NCBI GenBank assembly: GCA_944323735.1 | Contig: CALUTO010000001.1 | Span: forward strand, 62,001 to 126,000 | Direction of reading: 5' to 3' | Length of the DNA: 64,000 nt | Source: Candidatus Gastranaerophilales bacterium | GTDB lineage: Bacteria > Cyanobacteriota > Vampirovibrionia > Gastranaerophilales > Gastranaerophilaceae | In this document: piece by piece, positions 17,653-25,241 of the stretch | Layout of the letters: the number at the start of each line of letters is the position of its first letter | Numbering within the stretch: position 1 is the first letter of the stretch | Translations under genes and position numbers: made by a program | Notes under the pieces: generated by a model | Databases searched by the model: none | The model's input: only the letters and a program-made list of their open reading frames with translations | What the model was told of the DNA's origin: nothing

Positions 17653-18528
17653 TCACCTGTGCAAATATTCATTTATCCGTTGTTCCAAAATTTGTTTCAA
17701 AGCATTGTACTCCTGTTGTGAAACTTTGCCGATTTTTTTGTATCCGGCTCTGTTCAGGTCAACGACCTTGAGTGCTCCGTTTTCGTCTACTTCATAGTCA
17801 AAGGAAATATCTTTTATGTCAAATCCGGGAGCCTCAAACGATATTTTTTTTACAGTTCCGTCCGGATTTATATGAGCATAAATAATTGTTTCTGTTCCTG
17901 AATAATAAAAATCTCCTTCTTTTTTTCTGATGACAACAGCTGACGGTTCAACAGGATTTATTGAATATGATTTTTCAAATTTCAGATTTTTGTTTTCACA
18001 AAGCAGGTCAGTCCAGTAATTGAATGCAGCATGCCCGTGCTTTTCAAAATCTTTATCAGCTATTGTTTTTAGTTTTTGATATTTAGTAATAAGTTTTCGT
18101 GAATAATTATCATCGGAAGAGTCCGGAGAAGTTAAAGCAACAAGATTTTTAGCTGCATTTTTAACTTTTTCAAGATTTGAAAGATTAGACTCCTGCGGTT
18201 TTGTTCTCTGAGCTGATTTTTTAGTTGAAATGTCTGCTTCCGGAATATAAAGTACATCATCAACATAGAGCGTATTAAAATCTTCCGGTGTGGTTTTGTT
18301 GTTTAATTTTGCAATTTTATACATAAAGTCCTGAACTTCTGCATTCGTTGCATTTTTTTTGCCGAGATGCTCTTTTGCAATAGACCAGAGACTTTCACCT
18401 TTTTCAACAGTATGAGTTGCTTTCTTTTCGGAAACAGGTGTCTGCTCTAATTTTTTTTGCATATATCTCCTGAGTTCAATATCAGAGCTACTATAGTTTG
18501 CATAATCCGGTACAAATCCTAATTCCAT
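17653..18528 (-). CDS. LysM-domain protein
   Basis: A 291-aa protein with one LysM domain near residues 38-97 (HTVEKGESLWSIAKEHLG ... VLYIPE). LysM binds N-acetylglucosamine-containing glycans such as peptidoglycan. No signal peptide is evident, since the N-terminus is MELGFVPDYANYSSSDIEL, so export would need another route. The C-terminal 190 residues contain a beta-rich region (FYYSGTETIIYAHINPDGTVKKISFEAPGFD) of unknown type and no peptidase motif. A TTG at 18543 and an ATG at 18534 are too close to the GGAGG at 18537-18541; the 18528 ATG has eight-base spacing. LysM near the N-terminus with no signal is typical of flagellar or tail assembly proteins, but that link is speculative. Confidence 0.82.
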   Translation of the reverse strand: MELGFVPDYANYSSSDIELRRYMQKKLEQTPVSEKKATHTVEKGESLWSIAKEHLGKKNATNAEVQDFMYKIAKLNNKTTPEDFNTLYVDDVLYIPEADISTKKSAQRTKPQESNLSNLEKVKNAAKNLVALTSPDSSDDNYSRKLITKYQKLKTIADKDFEKHGHAAFNYWTDLLCENKNLKFEKSYSINPVEPSAVVIRKKEGDFYYSGTETIIYAHINPDGTVKKISFEAPGFDIKDISFDYEVDENGALKVVDLNRAGYKKIGKVSQQEYNALKQILEQRINEYLHR

Positions 18529-18666
18529 GTTCATAACCTCCAAAACTTAACCTTGATGCCGTAATTTAGACAACACCGAAATTTTTTCATTTCTGCGAAA
18601 TCTAACATTCCTATATGTATATAAAAACAAATTGAAATAAAAAATTGCCTGTTTTGTGAAAAATTA

Positions 18667-18695
18667 TTGTTTAGCAGTGAAAAATGGATTATAAT
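18667..18695 (+). promoter_or_regulatory. Promoter of nanE, leaderless geometry
   Basis: TTGTTT (18667-18672), a 17-base spacer and a perfect TATAAT (18690-18695) are followed by exactly six bases and the ATG at 18702. No Shine-Dalgarno exists before this ATG or the earlier one at 18684. Confidence 0.6.
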
Positions 18696-18701
18696 ATAAA
18701 A

Positions 18702-19385
18702 ATGAGCTCGGATTTGATAAACAAATTAAAAGGCAAAGTAGTGGTCTCTGTTCAGGCAATGCCGTCTGAACCTTTGTATCAGGAAGTATGTCTGAACGCA
18801 ATGATGCAGTCTGTTGTAAAAGGCGGTGCTGCTGCACTGCGTGTTGCAGGCGTCAGAGACGTGATTAATGCAAAAAAAATGTTCAAAATCCCTGTAATAG
18901 GAATAACTAAACCTGAGGTTATTCCCGCAAACTGGCGGGACATTGTGTATATAACTCCGACTATTAAAGAAGCAAAAGATTTAATACAGGCCGGTGCAGA
19001 TATTATTGCACTTGATGGAACCTCACGCCCCAGAGGAGAATACAATCTGAAACAAATTATAAAGTTTATTAAAATAAATAAAAAAGTCGTGATGGCAGAT
19101 ATTTCGACGCTGACTGAAGGAATTGCCGCCAGACTTCTGGGTGCAGATATAATATCTACGACTCTATCGGGATATACCCAGTTTTCTCCGGCATCAGACG
19201 AACCTGATTTTAAACTTCTGGAGGGGCTTGTAAAAGCTCTTGACTGTCCTGTTGTTCTTGAAGGAAGAATATGGACCCCCGAACAGGTAGACAGAGCGTT
19301 TGAAATCGGAGCACATTCTGTTGTAATAGGATCGGCAATAACCCGTCCGCAGTTGATTACAAAAAGATTTGTTAACAGAGGATAA
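18702..19385 (+). CDS. nanE: N-acetylmannosamine-6-phosphate 2-epimerase
   Basis: Converts ManNAc-6-P to GlcNAc-6-P in amino-sugar or sialic-acid catabolism. The 227-aa TIM-barrel protein shows VVSVQAMPSEPL at the N-terminus, LRVAGVRDV, IPVIGITKP, GADIIALDGTSRPRG, LGADIISTTLSGYT, DEPDFKLLEGL and VVLEGRIWTPEQ...GAHSVVIGSAITRP, all aligned with NanE. An ATG at 18684 lies inside the -10 box of the only visible promoter; the ATG at 18702 gives an N-terminus (MSSDLINKLKGK) that matches the family. The ROK kinase starts one base after its stop, so the pair forms an operon. Sialic-acid lyase and transporter genes are absent from the window. Confidence 0.93.
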   Translation: MSSDLINKLKGKVVVSVQAMPSEPLYQEVCLNAMMQSVVKGGAAALRVAGVRDVINAKKMFKIPVIGITKPEVIPANWRDIVYITPTIKEAKDLIQAGADIIALDGTSRPRGEYNLKQIIKFIKINKKVVMADISTLTEGIAARLLGADIISTTLSGYTQFSPASDEPDFKLLEGLVKALDCPVVLEGRIWTPEQVDRAFEIGAHSVVIGSAITRPQLITKRFVNRG

Positions 19386-19386
19386 G

Positions 19387-20313
19387 ATGAGCATTACAAA
19401 AAAAGCACTGAGTTTTGATATAGGCGGAACAAAAACTATTTATGCAATTATAGATGAATTCGGAAATTTTATTACGGAAAAAACAAAAATCCCCACACCT
19501 GACAGTGCCGGACAAATCCTTGAAATGTTCAAAAATATTTCCTGCGAACACGCTGATGATATCGATGCGGTTACAATATCAACCGCAGGTGCCGTTAATA
19601 TTGATAACACAAAAGTCTGCAGCTCAACACCGAATTTGCCTTCAGGATATCCTGATTTAAATTTTAAAGAAATTACAGATAAAAAAGTCTTTGTAGAAAA
19701 TGACGCAAATTGTGCAGTGTGGGCTGAACATGCCTGCGGAGCGGCAAAAGGCTGCAAGAACGTCCTGATGATTACCCTCGGGACAGGTATCGGAGGAGGA
19801 GCAATTTCCAACGGAAAACTCATAAGAGGATATACAGGTGCAGCTCTTGAGGTCGGAAGCGTGAAAATTTTTGCTGACAGACGGCAGAAATGCACATGCG
19901 GCCGATACGACTGCTGGGAAAGCTATGCGTCAGGCACGGGGCTGAAAAATATTGCAGCAGCTATGGCAAAAACAGAAGAAGAGTTTAAAAACTCTTTGCT
20001 TAAAGACAACAGTGAGTTTTCTACATTTGATATAATAAACGGGGTTGACGCAGGTGACAAATTTTCTCTGAAAGTTTTTAATCAGTGGCAGGATTACATT
20101 TTCACCGGACTTGTCGGACTGGTAAATATATTCAATCCGGAAATCGTTGTTATTTCAGGCGGAATGGGAAAATTTGCCGATGCAGTGCAGCTCGAAGAAA
20201 AAATAAATCATGAATCAGTTGTGACACCGGTAAAAATAAAACATGCCAGAACAGGAAATGATGCAGGCATGATAGGTGCTGCTATTCTCGGTTTGAGAGA
20301 ATCCGGGTTATAA
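19387..20313 (+). CDS. nanK: ROK-family sugar kinase, probably N-acetylmannosamine kinase
   Basis: A 308-aa ROK kinase. FDIGGTKT at about 10-17 is the ATP phosphate-1 motif. ENDANCAVWAE supplies the catalytic Asp and LGTGIGGGAISNGKL the ROK signature. CTCGRYDCWE resembles the ROK zinc-binding Cys cluster. Unusually, the normal GAAGEIGH segment reads GAALEVGS, so the His that binds sugar and zinc is replaced by Ser. ManNAc specificity is inferred from the adjacent nanE; glucokinase or GlcNAc kinase activity is possible. AGAGGA precedes the ATG at 19387; an upstream TTG at 19369 is rejected. A terminator hairpin follows. Confidence 0.82.
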   Translation: MSITKKALSFDIGGTKTIYAIIDEFGNFITEKTKIPTPDSAGQILEMFKNISCEHADDIDAVTISTAGAVNIDNTKVCSSTPNLPSGYPDLNFKEITDKKVFVENDANCAVWAEHACGAAKGCKNVLMITLGTGIGGGAISNGKLIRGYTGAALEVGSVKIFADRRQKCTCGRYDCWESYASGTGLKNIAAAMAKTEEEFKNSLLKDNSEFSTFDIINGVDAGDKFSLKVFNQWQDYIFTGLVGLVNIFNPEIVVISGGMGKFADAVQLEEKINHESVVTPVKIKHARTGNDAGMIGAAILGLRESGL

Positions 20314-20317
20314 ACGA

Positions 20318-20350
20318 AAAAAAGAAAGAACAAATGTCTTTCTTTTCTTT
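20318..20350 (+). terminator. Terminator of the nanE-kinase operon
   Basis: AAAGAAAGA (20321-20329) can pair with TCTTTCTTT (20337-20345) around a seven-base loop and is followed by more T and C. The stem is AT-rich, so it is of moderate strength. Confidence 0.6.
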
Positions 20351-20391
20351 CAAGACAAAAGCACAGTTAGTCCGCACTGTCAAAACCTGAA

Positions 20392-20715
20392 CTAGTATTT
20401 GAAGGAACGTTCAATGTTTTTTTCGAGCATTTGCTCGCAGGATTCCATTTCTTTTTCAATCATCTGGAGTTTTTCCCGATAATGCTGCATTTGCAAATCA
20501 AGTTCCTTTTCCATCACATGCAAACGTTCTTTTCTTGCTTCAAGTTTTTTGACAAGCGGGTCATCAGAATCCAGATCCGTACCGACATTCAGCAAATCGG
20601 TAGCGGTTTTTGACAGATTCATTTTCGCTTCTGCGACTAATTGTTCTTTGAACTCAAGGTCGAGACTATACGCCTTAAGATACATTAATCGCATCTGTGC
20701 CGTTGCCATTCCCAT
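20392..20715 (-). CDS. Small helical protein of the MG(M/L)A-Q-R family, minimal form
   Basis: A 107-aa, almost entirely helical protein. The N-terminus MGMATAQMRLMYLKAYSLDLEF lines up with MGMAASQARYLGIQARKTNVEY of the gene at 22223. The C-terminus (KEMESCEQMLEKNIERSFKY) lines up with the KKVIDKNI..TFKTF ends of both larger paralogs. The central 200-residue domain of those paralogs is missing, leaving just the two terminal helices. An earlier ATG at 20751 is possible, but the AAGGGTGG just before 20715 and the family N-terminus decide the start. It follows the 90-aa gene by 60 bases and is probably cotranscribed with it. Function unknown; the architecture is like flagellar axial proteins, whose terminal helices pair. 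Confidence 0.75.
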   Translation of the reverse strand: MGMATAQMRLMYLKAYSLDLEFKEQLVAEAKMNLSKTATDLLNVGTDLDSDDPLVKKLEARKERLHVMEKELDLQMQHYREKLQMIEKEMESCEQMLEKNIERSFKY

Positions 20716-20753
20716 TTTGGAACCACCCTTATCTAGTTTTCTGACCTTCACAC

Positions 20754-20777
20754 AACCTTGTTTTAATAAGCAAGGTT
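20754..20777 (-). other. Hairpin between two small helical-protein genes
   Basis: AACCTTG (20754-20760) and CAAGGTT (20771-20777) form a perfect seven-base inverted repeat with a ten-base loop. It overlaps the stop codon of the 90-aa gene. No T tract follows on the minus strand, so it is more likely an mRNA-processing or stability element than a terminator. Confidence 0.45.
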
Positions 20778-21048
20778 ATCTTGTAGTGTTGAATTTATTT
20801 CCGTAGAGGAATACATGCTCATTGTTTTCTGCAATCAGCTTTTCCATCTGCTCAAGCTTGTACATTTGATAATTAACCCTGTATTTTGCCATTTTAAGTT
20901 TTTTACCCATTGTAAGGTAGCCCTTAATAATTTCGGCAAATGTGTTAACAATAACCAGCACGGGGTTATTTCTCTTAAGGTAAGATATCATATACCCCAC
21001 GAAGTTTAGCATACTTTGCAGATTGTATTGGATTGCACTTTGAAACAA
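20776..21048 (-). CDS. Small helical protein of unknown function
   Basis: A 90-aa protein. The first 45 residues are amphipathic to hydrophobic (MLNFVGYMISYLKRNNPVLVIVNTFAEII) and the rest is a charged helix rich in Lys, Met and Glu (KMAKYRVNYQMYKLEQMEKLIAENNEH). The start is TTG at 21048, supported by a strong AGGAG eight bases upstream; no ATG fits. It precedes the minimal family member at 20715 with a hairpin between them. I recognise no family. A chaperone or membrane-associated partner of the neighbouring helical proteins is a guess from context only. Confidence 0.6.
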   Translation of the reverse strand: MFQSAIQYNLQSMLNFVGYMISYLKRNNPVLVIVNTFAEIIKGYLTMGKKLKMAKYRVNYQMYKLEQMEKLIAENNEHVFLYGNKFNTTR

Positions 21049-21368
21049 TTACTTACTCCTTTACGGACCTACATAACTATAAAAACATTTAACAGTGAAT
21101 AATTGCGCAAATGGCGGAATTATTTAATAAAACTTAACTTTTATATTTTCAATTCCCTGTAATCTTGAAAAAATCAGAATTATTCTTCTGTTCTGTATAG
21201 TTTATCGGCATATTTACCGAATTCTTGAATATATTGTGCGTGTCTGTGCCCGTATTGTAATAAAAATTTACAATTTTTTTTAAAAAATCAAATATAAAAA
21301 TTTTGCTGATTGCTGTTGAATTAAAAGTTCTTATGTAAGTCCGTCTGTTATGCTTCATAAACGCTGCC
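21049..21368. other. Gene-free stretch of 320 bases
   Basis: AT-rich DNA between the 90-aa gene and the Gly-rich protein gene. It must contain the promoter for the 90-aa gene (AGGAG at 21056-21060 is its ribosome site). No hairpin terminator, structured RNA or sigma-28 motif was seen. A minus-strand open frame at 21149-21436 overlaps the end of the next gene, has no good start signal, and is not called. Confidence 0.6.
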
Positions 21369-22184
21369 TTACATGTTCTGTACCTGTTTACTATCGCCTT
21401 CAATAGAATCTTTAAGCATCTTTTTAACAATATCACCCTGAGTATCGAGCATTTTTACCACAGTTTCGATATTTCTTACCTTGTTAGAAAGAATTGAGTC
21501 AGCATTTGCAACGATTTGGTTCGAAACGTTTTGATAAGCGGCAAGCGCAGCAGAAGTAGTACCTTGAAGAAGGTTACCTGCGACAGTAGCCCCTAGACCA
21601 AAAACGCCCATATACGGAGCCATAGCCTGTACAACACCGGCGATACCGGAGATAACACCGGCAGATGGAAGAACCCAGCTTGTTCCCGGCACTCCGTATC
21701 CTGAAGCAACTCCGGCACCGTAAGCAGCGGCATTAAGTCCGACCGAACCGCCTATACTTGAAGCATCATACAATCCGGAGGCACCGCCTGTGGCTATTCC
21801 GCTTTCAGACCCGAATCCCCAGGTTATCGGAGCTGCACCGGAAGGAAATCCGGGATAATTGCCAAGACCGGTAAGTCCGAAAGCAGCGCTACCGCTGTCA
21901 AGTATAGAATTTCCCCCGCTAATGGGAGACCAGTATGATGTACCCGGAATGTTCATCGTCGTATTTCCACCCATAACGGACATAAATGCACTCGGAGATA
22001 TTAACCTTGCAATCTGCCACAGAAAACTGCCTGCAGTACCGAACCCTGCACCATCTAAAGATGAACCGCTGACAGTAATATCACGCAGTCTGTCATAAGT
22101 CTCAAAAAGCTGTGCCTTTGCATCAGAGCTTGCTTTTCCAAATTTATTAGCTATTACAAGATAACTATCGTTTTTGTAAGACAT
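21369..22184 (-). CDS. Gly/Ala/Ser-rich protein with helical ends
   Basis: A 271-aa protein. The N-terminal 40 residues are helical (SYLVIANKFGKASSDAKAQLFETYDRLRD). Residues about 45-190 are Gly/Ser/Ala/Pro-rich with aromatic residues, including hydrophobic runs such as VISGIAGVVQAMAPYMGVFGLGATVAG. The C-terminal 60 residues form a polar helix (NQIVANADSILSNKVRNIETVVKMLDTQGDIVKKML). AGAGG lies upstream of the ATG, and the gene starts 38 bases after the stop of the 324-aa paralog, so the two are probably cotranscribed. Polar helices at both ends around a low-complexity core resemble translocators or axial proteins exported by type III systems. No family was recognised. Confidence 0.7.
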   Translation of the reverse strand: MSYKNDSYLVIANKFGKASSDAKAQLFETYDRLRDITVSGSSLDGAGFGTAGSFLWQIARLISPSAFMSVMGGNTTMNIPGTSYWSPISGGNSILDSGSAAFGLTGLGNYPGFPSGAAPITWGFGSESGIATGGASGLYDASSIGGSVGLNAAAYGAGVASGYGVPGTSWVLPSAGVISGIAGVVQAMAPYMGVFGLGATVAGNLLQGTTSAALAAYQNVSNQIVANADSILSNKVRNIETVVKMLDTQGDIVKKMLKDSIEGDSKQVQNM

Positions 22185-22222
22185 ACTAACCTCTTATCTA
22201 TAAATCAGGGGGGGATTATTGA

Positions 22223-23197
22223 TTACTGGAATGTTTTAAACACATTATCAATATTTTTGTCTATAACTTTTTTAACAGATTCAAGTTCTGTCTGCAGAGC
22301 CTGCTGTTCTGTATCAAGCTGGGCAAGACGGAGTTCAAGAGTTCTGTCCTGCTCCTGCAATTCCTGTGTTTTTGCGTTTATATCAGCAACTTCCTTTTCA
22401 TAGAGTTCTTTATCATAGTTATACTGATTCATTGCTTCATCATACGCTGCATCGTCATATTCACTGCCCGGTGTAAGATTATAGCTGTGTGTGCCTTCAT
22501 CATCAGTCCAGTAAATAGATGTATAAATACCTTCTTCACTTTTGCCGAGAGTTGCATTAGTAATTGTTTCATACTGTGATTCTGTGCCTGACATCATAGT
22601 GAAAAAATCAACTGTCTGGTTTGTTTGAACAGACGGATCAAAACCTGTCTGCGTAGCATTAATATAATATGTTGCATTTGTCGCCGGATTTGTGTATCTG
22701 TAATACACATCATCAGGACTGTTCTGGTATGCAGCAGACCCTAGTTCGTTAAAACCGTTTACATATGTTTCGCTTATCGGAGAAAGCGGCCCGTTCAAAG
22801 TAAACTGGGTACCATTAGCCAGATTGAGCTTGTAGGTTTCACCGTCCTGAATAACAGAAACCTCCTGATTTGTAATTGCACTGTACTGGGGAACAGTAAC
22901 ATTTCTTTTTATACTGACCGTATAAGTTTGGGGATTAGACCCTTCGTTTAGGCTTATATCGTCAACAACTGCCGTACCATCCGAGCTTGTCGCATCAGAG
23001 AATGTATAATTACTGGTTTTATAATCCGTTTGATCAGGAGGAGTCGGAACGTCAAGTGTCAAAAGACGTCTGAACAAATTTGCACTCTGGTTTGCAAGTG
23101 CTGTACGCTGCTGGTTAACCTGCTGACCTTCATATTCAACGTTTGTTTTTCGAGCCTGTATACCTAAGTATCTGGCCTGTGATGCTGCCATACCCAT
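22223..23197 (-). CDS. MG(M/L)A-Q-R family protein, paralog 1 (axial-like helical ends)
   Basis: A 324-aa protein. The N-terminus MGMAASQARYLGIQARKTNV and the following QQVNQQRTALANQSANLF are nearly identical to the gene at 23417. The central 200 residues are beta-rich and diverge strongly. The C-terminal 60 residues are a Gln/Glu/Leu-rich coiled coil (AQLDTEQQALQTELESVKKV) ending DKNIDNVFKTFQ. Helical N- and C-termini around a variable core is the plan of flagellin, FlgL, FlgK and T3SS tip proteins, but the sequence is not a recognisable member of these. GGAG lies nine bases upstream of the ATG. A possible sigma-70 promoter (TTGACA at 23260-23255, 16-base spacer, TAAACA) lies ahead. It is followed by the Gly-rich gene. 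Confidence 0.8.
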   Translation of the reverse strand: MGMAASQARYLGIQARKTNVEYEGQQVNQQRTALANQSANLFRRLLTLDVPTPPDQTDYKTSNYTFSDATSSDGTAVVDDISLNEGSNPQTYTVSIKRNVTVPQYSAITNQEVSVIQDGETYKLNLANGTQFTLNGPLSPISETYVNGFNELGSAAYQNSPDDVYYRYTNPATNATYYINATQTGFDPSVQTNQTVDFFTMMSGTESQYETITNATLGKSEEGIYTSIYWTDDEGTHSYNLTPGSEYDDAAYDEAMNQYNYDKELYEKEVADINAKTQELQEQDRTLELRLAQLDTEQQALQTELESVKKVIDKNIDNVFKTFQ

Positions 23198-23364
23198 ATT
23201 TTTGTCTCCGTATTTTGTAACTTCCTATTTCGTGTTTAATGATGATTTGTAATTTGTCAATATTTTCCGTATTTTATCTTATTCCTTTTACTTCCTTATT
23301 ATAACTGGTTTTTCAGGTGTTTTAAAGTTTGTTTTGCCAAAAATCATACGTCCGGTGTATTCCA

Positions 23365-23400
23365 ATAAAAACCGGCTCCGGACTATATATCAAGAGCCGG
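23365..23400 (-). terminator. Rho-independent terminator between the two large paralogs
   Basis: On the minus strand CCGGCTC (23400-23394) pairs with GAGCCGG (23378-23372) and is followed by a T5 run (23371-23367). It ends the transcript of paralog 2, so the two paralogs are separate transcription units. Confidence 0.88.
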
Positions 23401-23416
23401 AAGAATCGGAGTATTT

Positions 23417-24430
23417 TTATGCAAATGTTTTGAATGTTTCTTCTATGTTTTTGTCAATTACTTTCTTGACCGCTTCTAATTCTGTCTGGATAGCCTGTTG
23501 TTCCGTATCAAGCTGGTTCAAGTGAAGTTCAAGGTTTTTATCCTGCTGCTGGATAATTACTGTTTGTGCGTCAATTTCCGCAATACGCTTGTCATACTCG
23601 GCTTTTTTTGCATTGTATTCATCCATTGCTTCATCAAATGCATCATCATCCTGAGTTGTCTGCATCGTCATTGAACAAGTAATTTCCGCTCCGGTTTCGG
23701 GGTCTGTGAAGGTAATTGTTGTAAACCTTCCTGTTCCGTCAGCGGCATTTGTCAATCTTGCATCGTCTATATGGAACTGATCCTCTCTGGAGTAGCTTTC
23801 TGCGGAATAAACCTGAAGCTCTGCAGGGAATGTATCCATTGACGGGTCAAATCCGGTAGTGGTTGCGTTAATATAGTAGGTTATACCTGTTTGCGAATTT
23901 GTATACTGATAGAACAAATCATCTGCGCTGTTATTTCCGTTTGAACCTGACGCTGAATTAAATTTGTCTACCAGCGCAGCGCACATTGCAGGACCTGTTA
24001 ATTCAAGATAATCTCTTCCGCCTATGCTTATTGAATATTTAACAGGGTCTCCTTCTGCTTTTACGTTATATCCGTTGTTACCTGTTCCGTTATAGACCAG
24101 ATTTACTGCAGATGATGCGTAATCAGCTCTGTTGATTGTTCCGTCAATTGTATAAGTCTGCGGCATTCCTTCTTCGACAGGATTTTTTAAGATATTGCTT
24201 ATTGTGACCTGTTCGGAAGTAGCCTGGTTTGTGAAAACATATTCGCTTTTTGAATAATCGTTTGCCATAGGAGGAGTAGGAACTTCGAGCGTCAGCATTT
24301 CATTGAACAGGTTTGCACTCTGGTTAGCAAGAGCAGTACGCTGCTGGTTAACCTGCTGACCTTCATATTCAACGTTTGTTTTTCGGGCCGTCAATCCTAG
24401 AAATCTTGCTTGAGATGCTGCCAATCCCAT
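23417..24430 (-). CDS. MG(M/L)A-Q-R family protein, paralog 2, under a sigma-28-type promoter
   Basis: A 337-aa paralog of the gene at 22223. The N-terminus is MGLAASQARFLGLTARKTNV, with the same QQVNQQRTALANQSANLF block. The divergent beta-rich centre (about 60-250) contains NATTTGFDPS, which is also present as NATQTGFDPS in the paralog. The C-terminal coiled coil ends VIDKNIEETFKTFA. AAGGAG precedes the ATG at ten-base spacing. Upstream is a near-consensus FliA promoter, and downstream a strong terminator, so it is a monocistronic, probably late-flagellar-class gene. The inference that it is an exported axial or appendage protein rests on promoter and architecture, not on a domain match. 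Confidence 0.82.
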   Translation of the reverse strand: MGLAASQARFLGLTARKTNVEYEGQQVNQQRTALANQSANLFNEMLTLEVPTPPMANDYSKSEYVFTNQATSEQVTISNILKNPVEEGMPQTYTIDGTINRADYASSAVNLVYNGTGNNGYNVKAEGDPVKYSISIGGRDYLELTGPAMCAALVDKFNSASGSNGNNSADDLFYQYTNSQTGITYYINATTTGFDPSMDTFPAELQVYSAESYSREDQFHIDDARLTNAADGTGRFTTITFTDPETGAEITCSMTMQTTQDDDAFDEAMDEYNAKKAEYDKRIAEIDAQTVIIQQQDKNLELHLNQLDTEQQAIQTELEAVKKVIDKNIEETFKTFA

Positions 24431-24736
24431 AGTTTAAATACTCCTTGTTTTTGCATATCTATAGGTATAGTCGGCACTTTAGCAAAAAACTTTAGGATTT
24501 AAAGATAAATTTTAACAATTTGTTACAAAAATTTCAGTTTTCTACACCGGCAAAAGAAAAATACTTACCTTAACCTTACGTTCCGTTTATACCTGTTTTT
24601 AGAAGTTAATGTTTTGTTTCAAAAAGTCAATCTTAACAAATCTATATAGATACATGACAAATTTTTTGAACTAATATATTATTAATATAAATCATATTAC
24701 TGACGGGGGGACAGAAAAATTAAGGACAGATTTAAT
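24431..24736. other. Divergent intergenic region of 306 bases
   Basis: AT-rich spacer between paralog 2 (minus) and the 156-aa gene (plus). It contains the sigma-28-type promoter described separately. On the plus side only AT-rich candidates such as TTGAAC at 24666-24671 are visible, with no well-spaced -10. A G-rich run (GGGGGG) lies near 24705. No structured RNA was recognised. Confidence 0.6.
24468..24494 (-). promoter_or_regulatory. Sigma-28 (FliA) type promoter
   Basis: Minus-strand TAAAGTTT (24494-24487), exactly 11 bases, then GCCGACTA (24475-24468). The enterobacterial FliA consensus is TAAAGTTT-N11-GCCGATAA, so the -35 is perfect and the -10 differs at only two positions. The expected transcription start would give a leader of about 30 bases with AAGGAG and the ATG at 24430 correctly placed. 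Confidence 0.8.
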
Positions 24737-25207
24737 ATGACAGGTATGGATAGTATATATTCACAGCAGACGAATTTGAGTGCCTTGTCTGATGAACATG
24801 AAAAATTCAGCAGTCTGAGCACTTCCGCAATGCTGGCAAAAGGAGAGGTGCCGCTTTCCCACACTCTTGTTGCTGATAATTATATGGTAATAAAAAAAAT
24901 ATATGGCACCCCTGTTATAAAAAGTCCTATTACACTTCAGGAAAAAGCTCTTTTAGGAAAATATGATTTTAACACTCTTGAATACTCTACGATTAAACAA
25001 ATTAATGAAGAACTTGCACTGCTTAAAAAATGGTCCGTATCTCTTGATAAAGCTCTAAAAGCTGATGCTGACAATATTATTCAGATTAGAGGAAAAGAAC
25101 TGCGGTTTTTAGAGGCAAACAGATATACAATGATTACCAATGAAATTTACAACGGATATCTTGCTTTACAAAGATATTTTGAAGATATTTCAAAATATAA
25201 CTTATAA
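24737..25207 (+). CDS. Unknown helical protein
   Basis: A 156-aa soluble protein with no family I recognise. The N-terminal 45 residues are Ser/Thr-rich and probably disordered. The remainder is mostly helical with Leu/Lys/Glu patterns (LALLKKWSVSLDKALKADADNIIQIRGKELRFL). AAGGA lies ten bases before the ATG. It is transcribed divergently from the sigma-28-controlled paralog, and its stop lies 34 bases from the convergent membrane-protein stop. A chaperone-like role for the neighbouring axial-like proteins would fit its size but is only a guess. Confidence 0.65.
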   Translation: MTGMDSIYSQQTNLSALSDEHEKFSSLSTSAMLAKGEVPLSHTLVADNYMVIKKIYGTPVIKSPITLQEKALLGKYDFNTLEYSTIKQINEELALLKKWSVSLDKALKADADNIIQIRGKELRFLEANRYTMITNEIYNGYLALQRYFEDISKYNL

Positions 25208-25241
25208 TTATATTAAACAAATTTTTAACAGCAGAATCTTA

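Noticed and set aside
21149-21436. Minus-strand 95-aa frame
   Set aside because: It overlaps the end of the Gly-rich gene in another frame, has no ribosome site and has a composition like AT-rich noncoding DNA.
23321-23350. Plus-strand TAAAGTTT as a second sigma-28 promoter
   Set aside because: The -35 half is perfect, but no GCCGAT-like -10 lies 10-12 bases downstream and no plus-strand gene follows.
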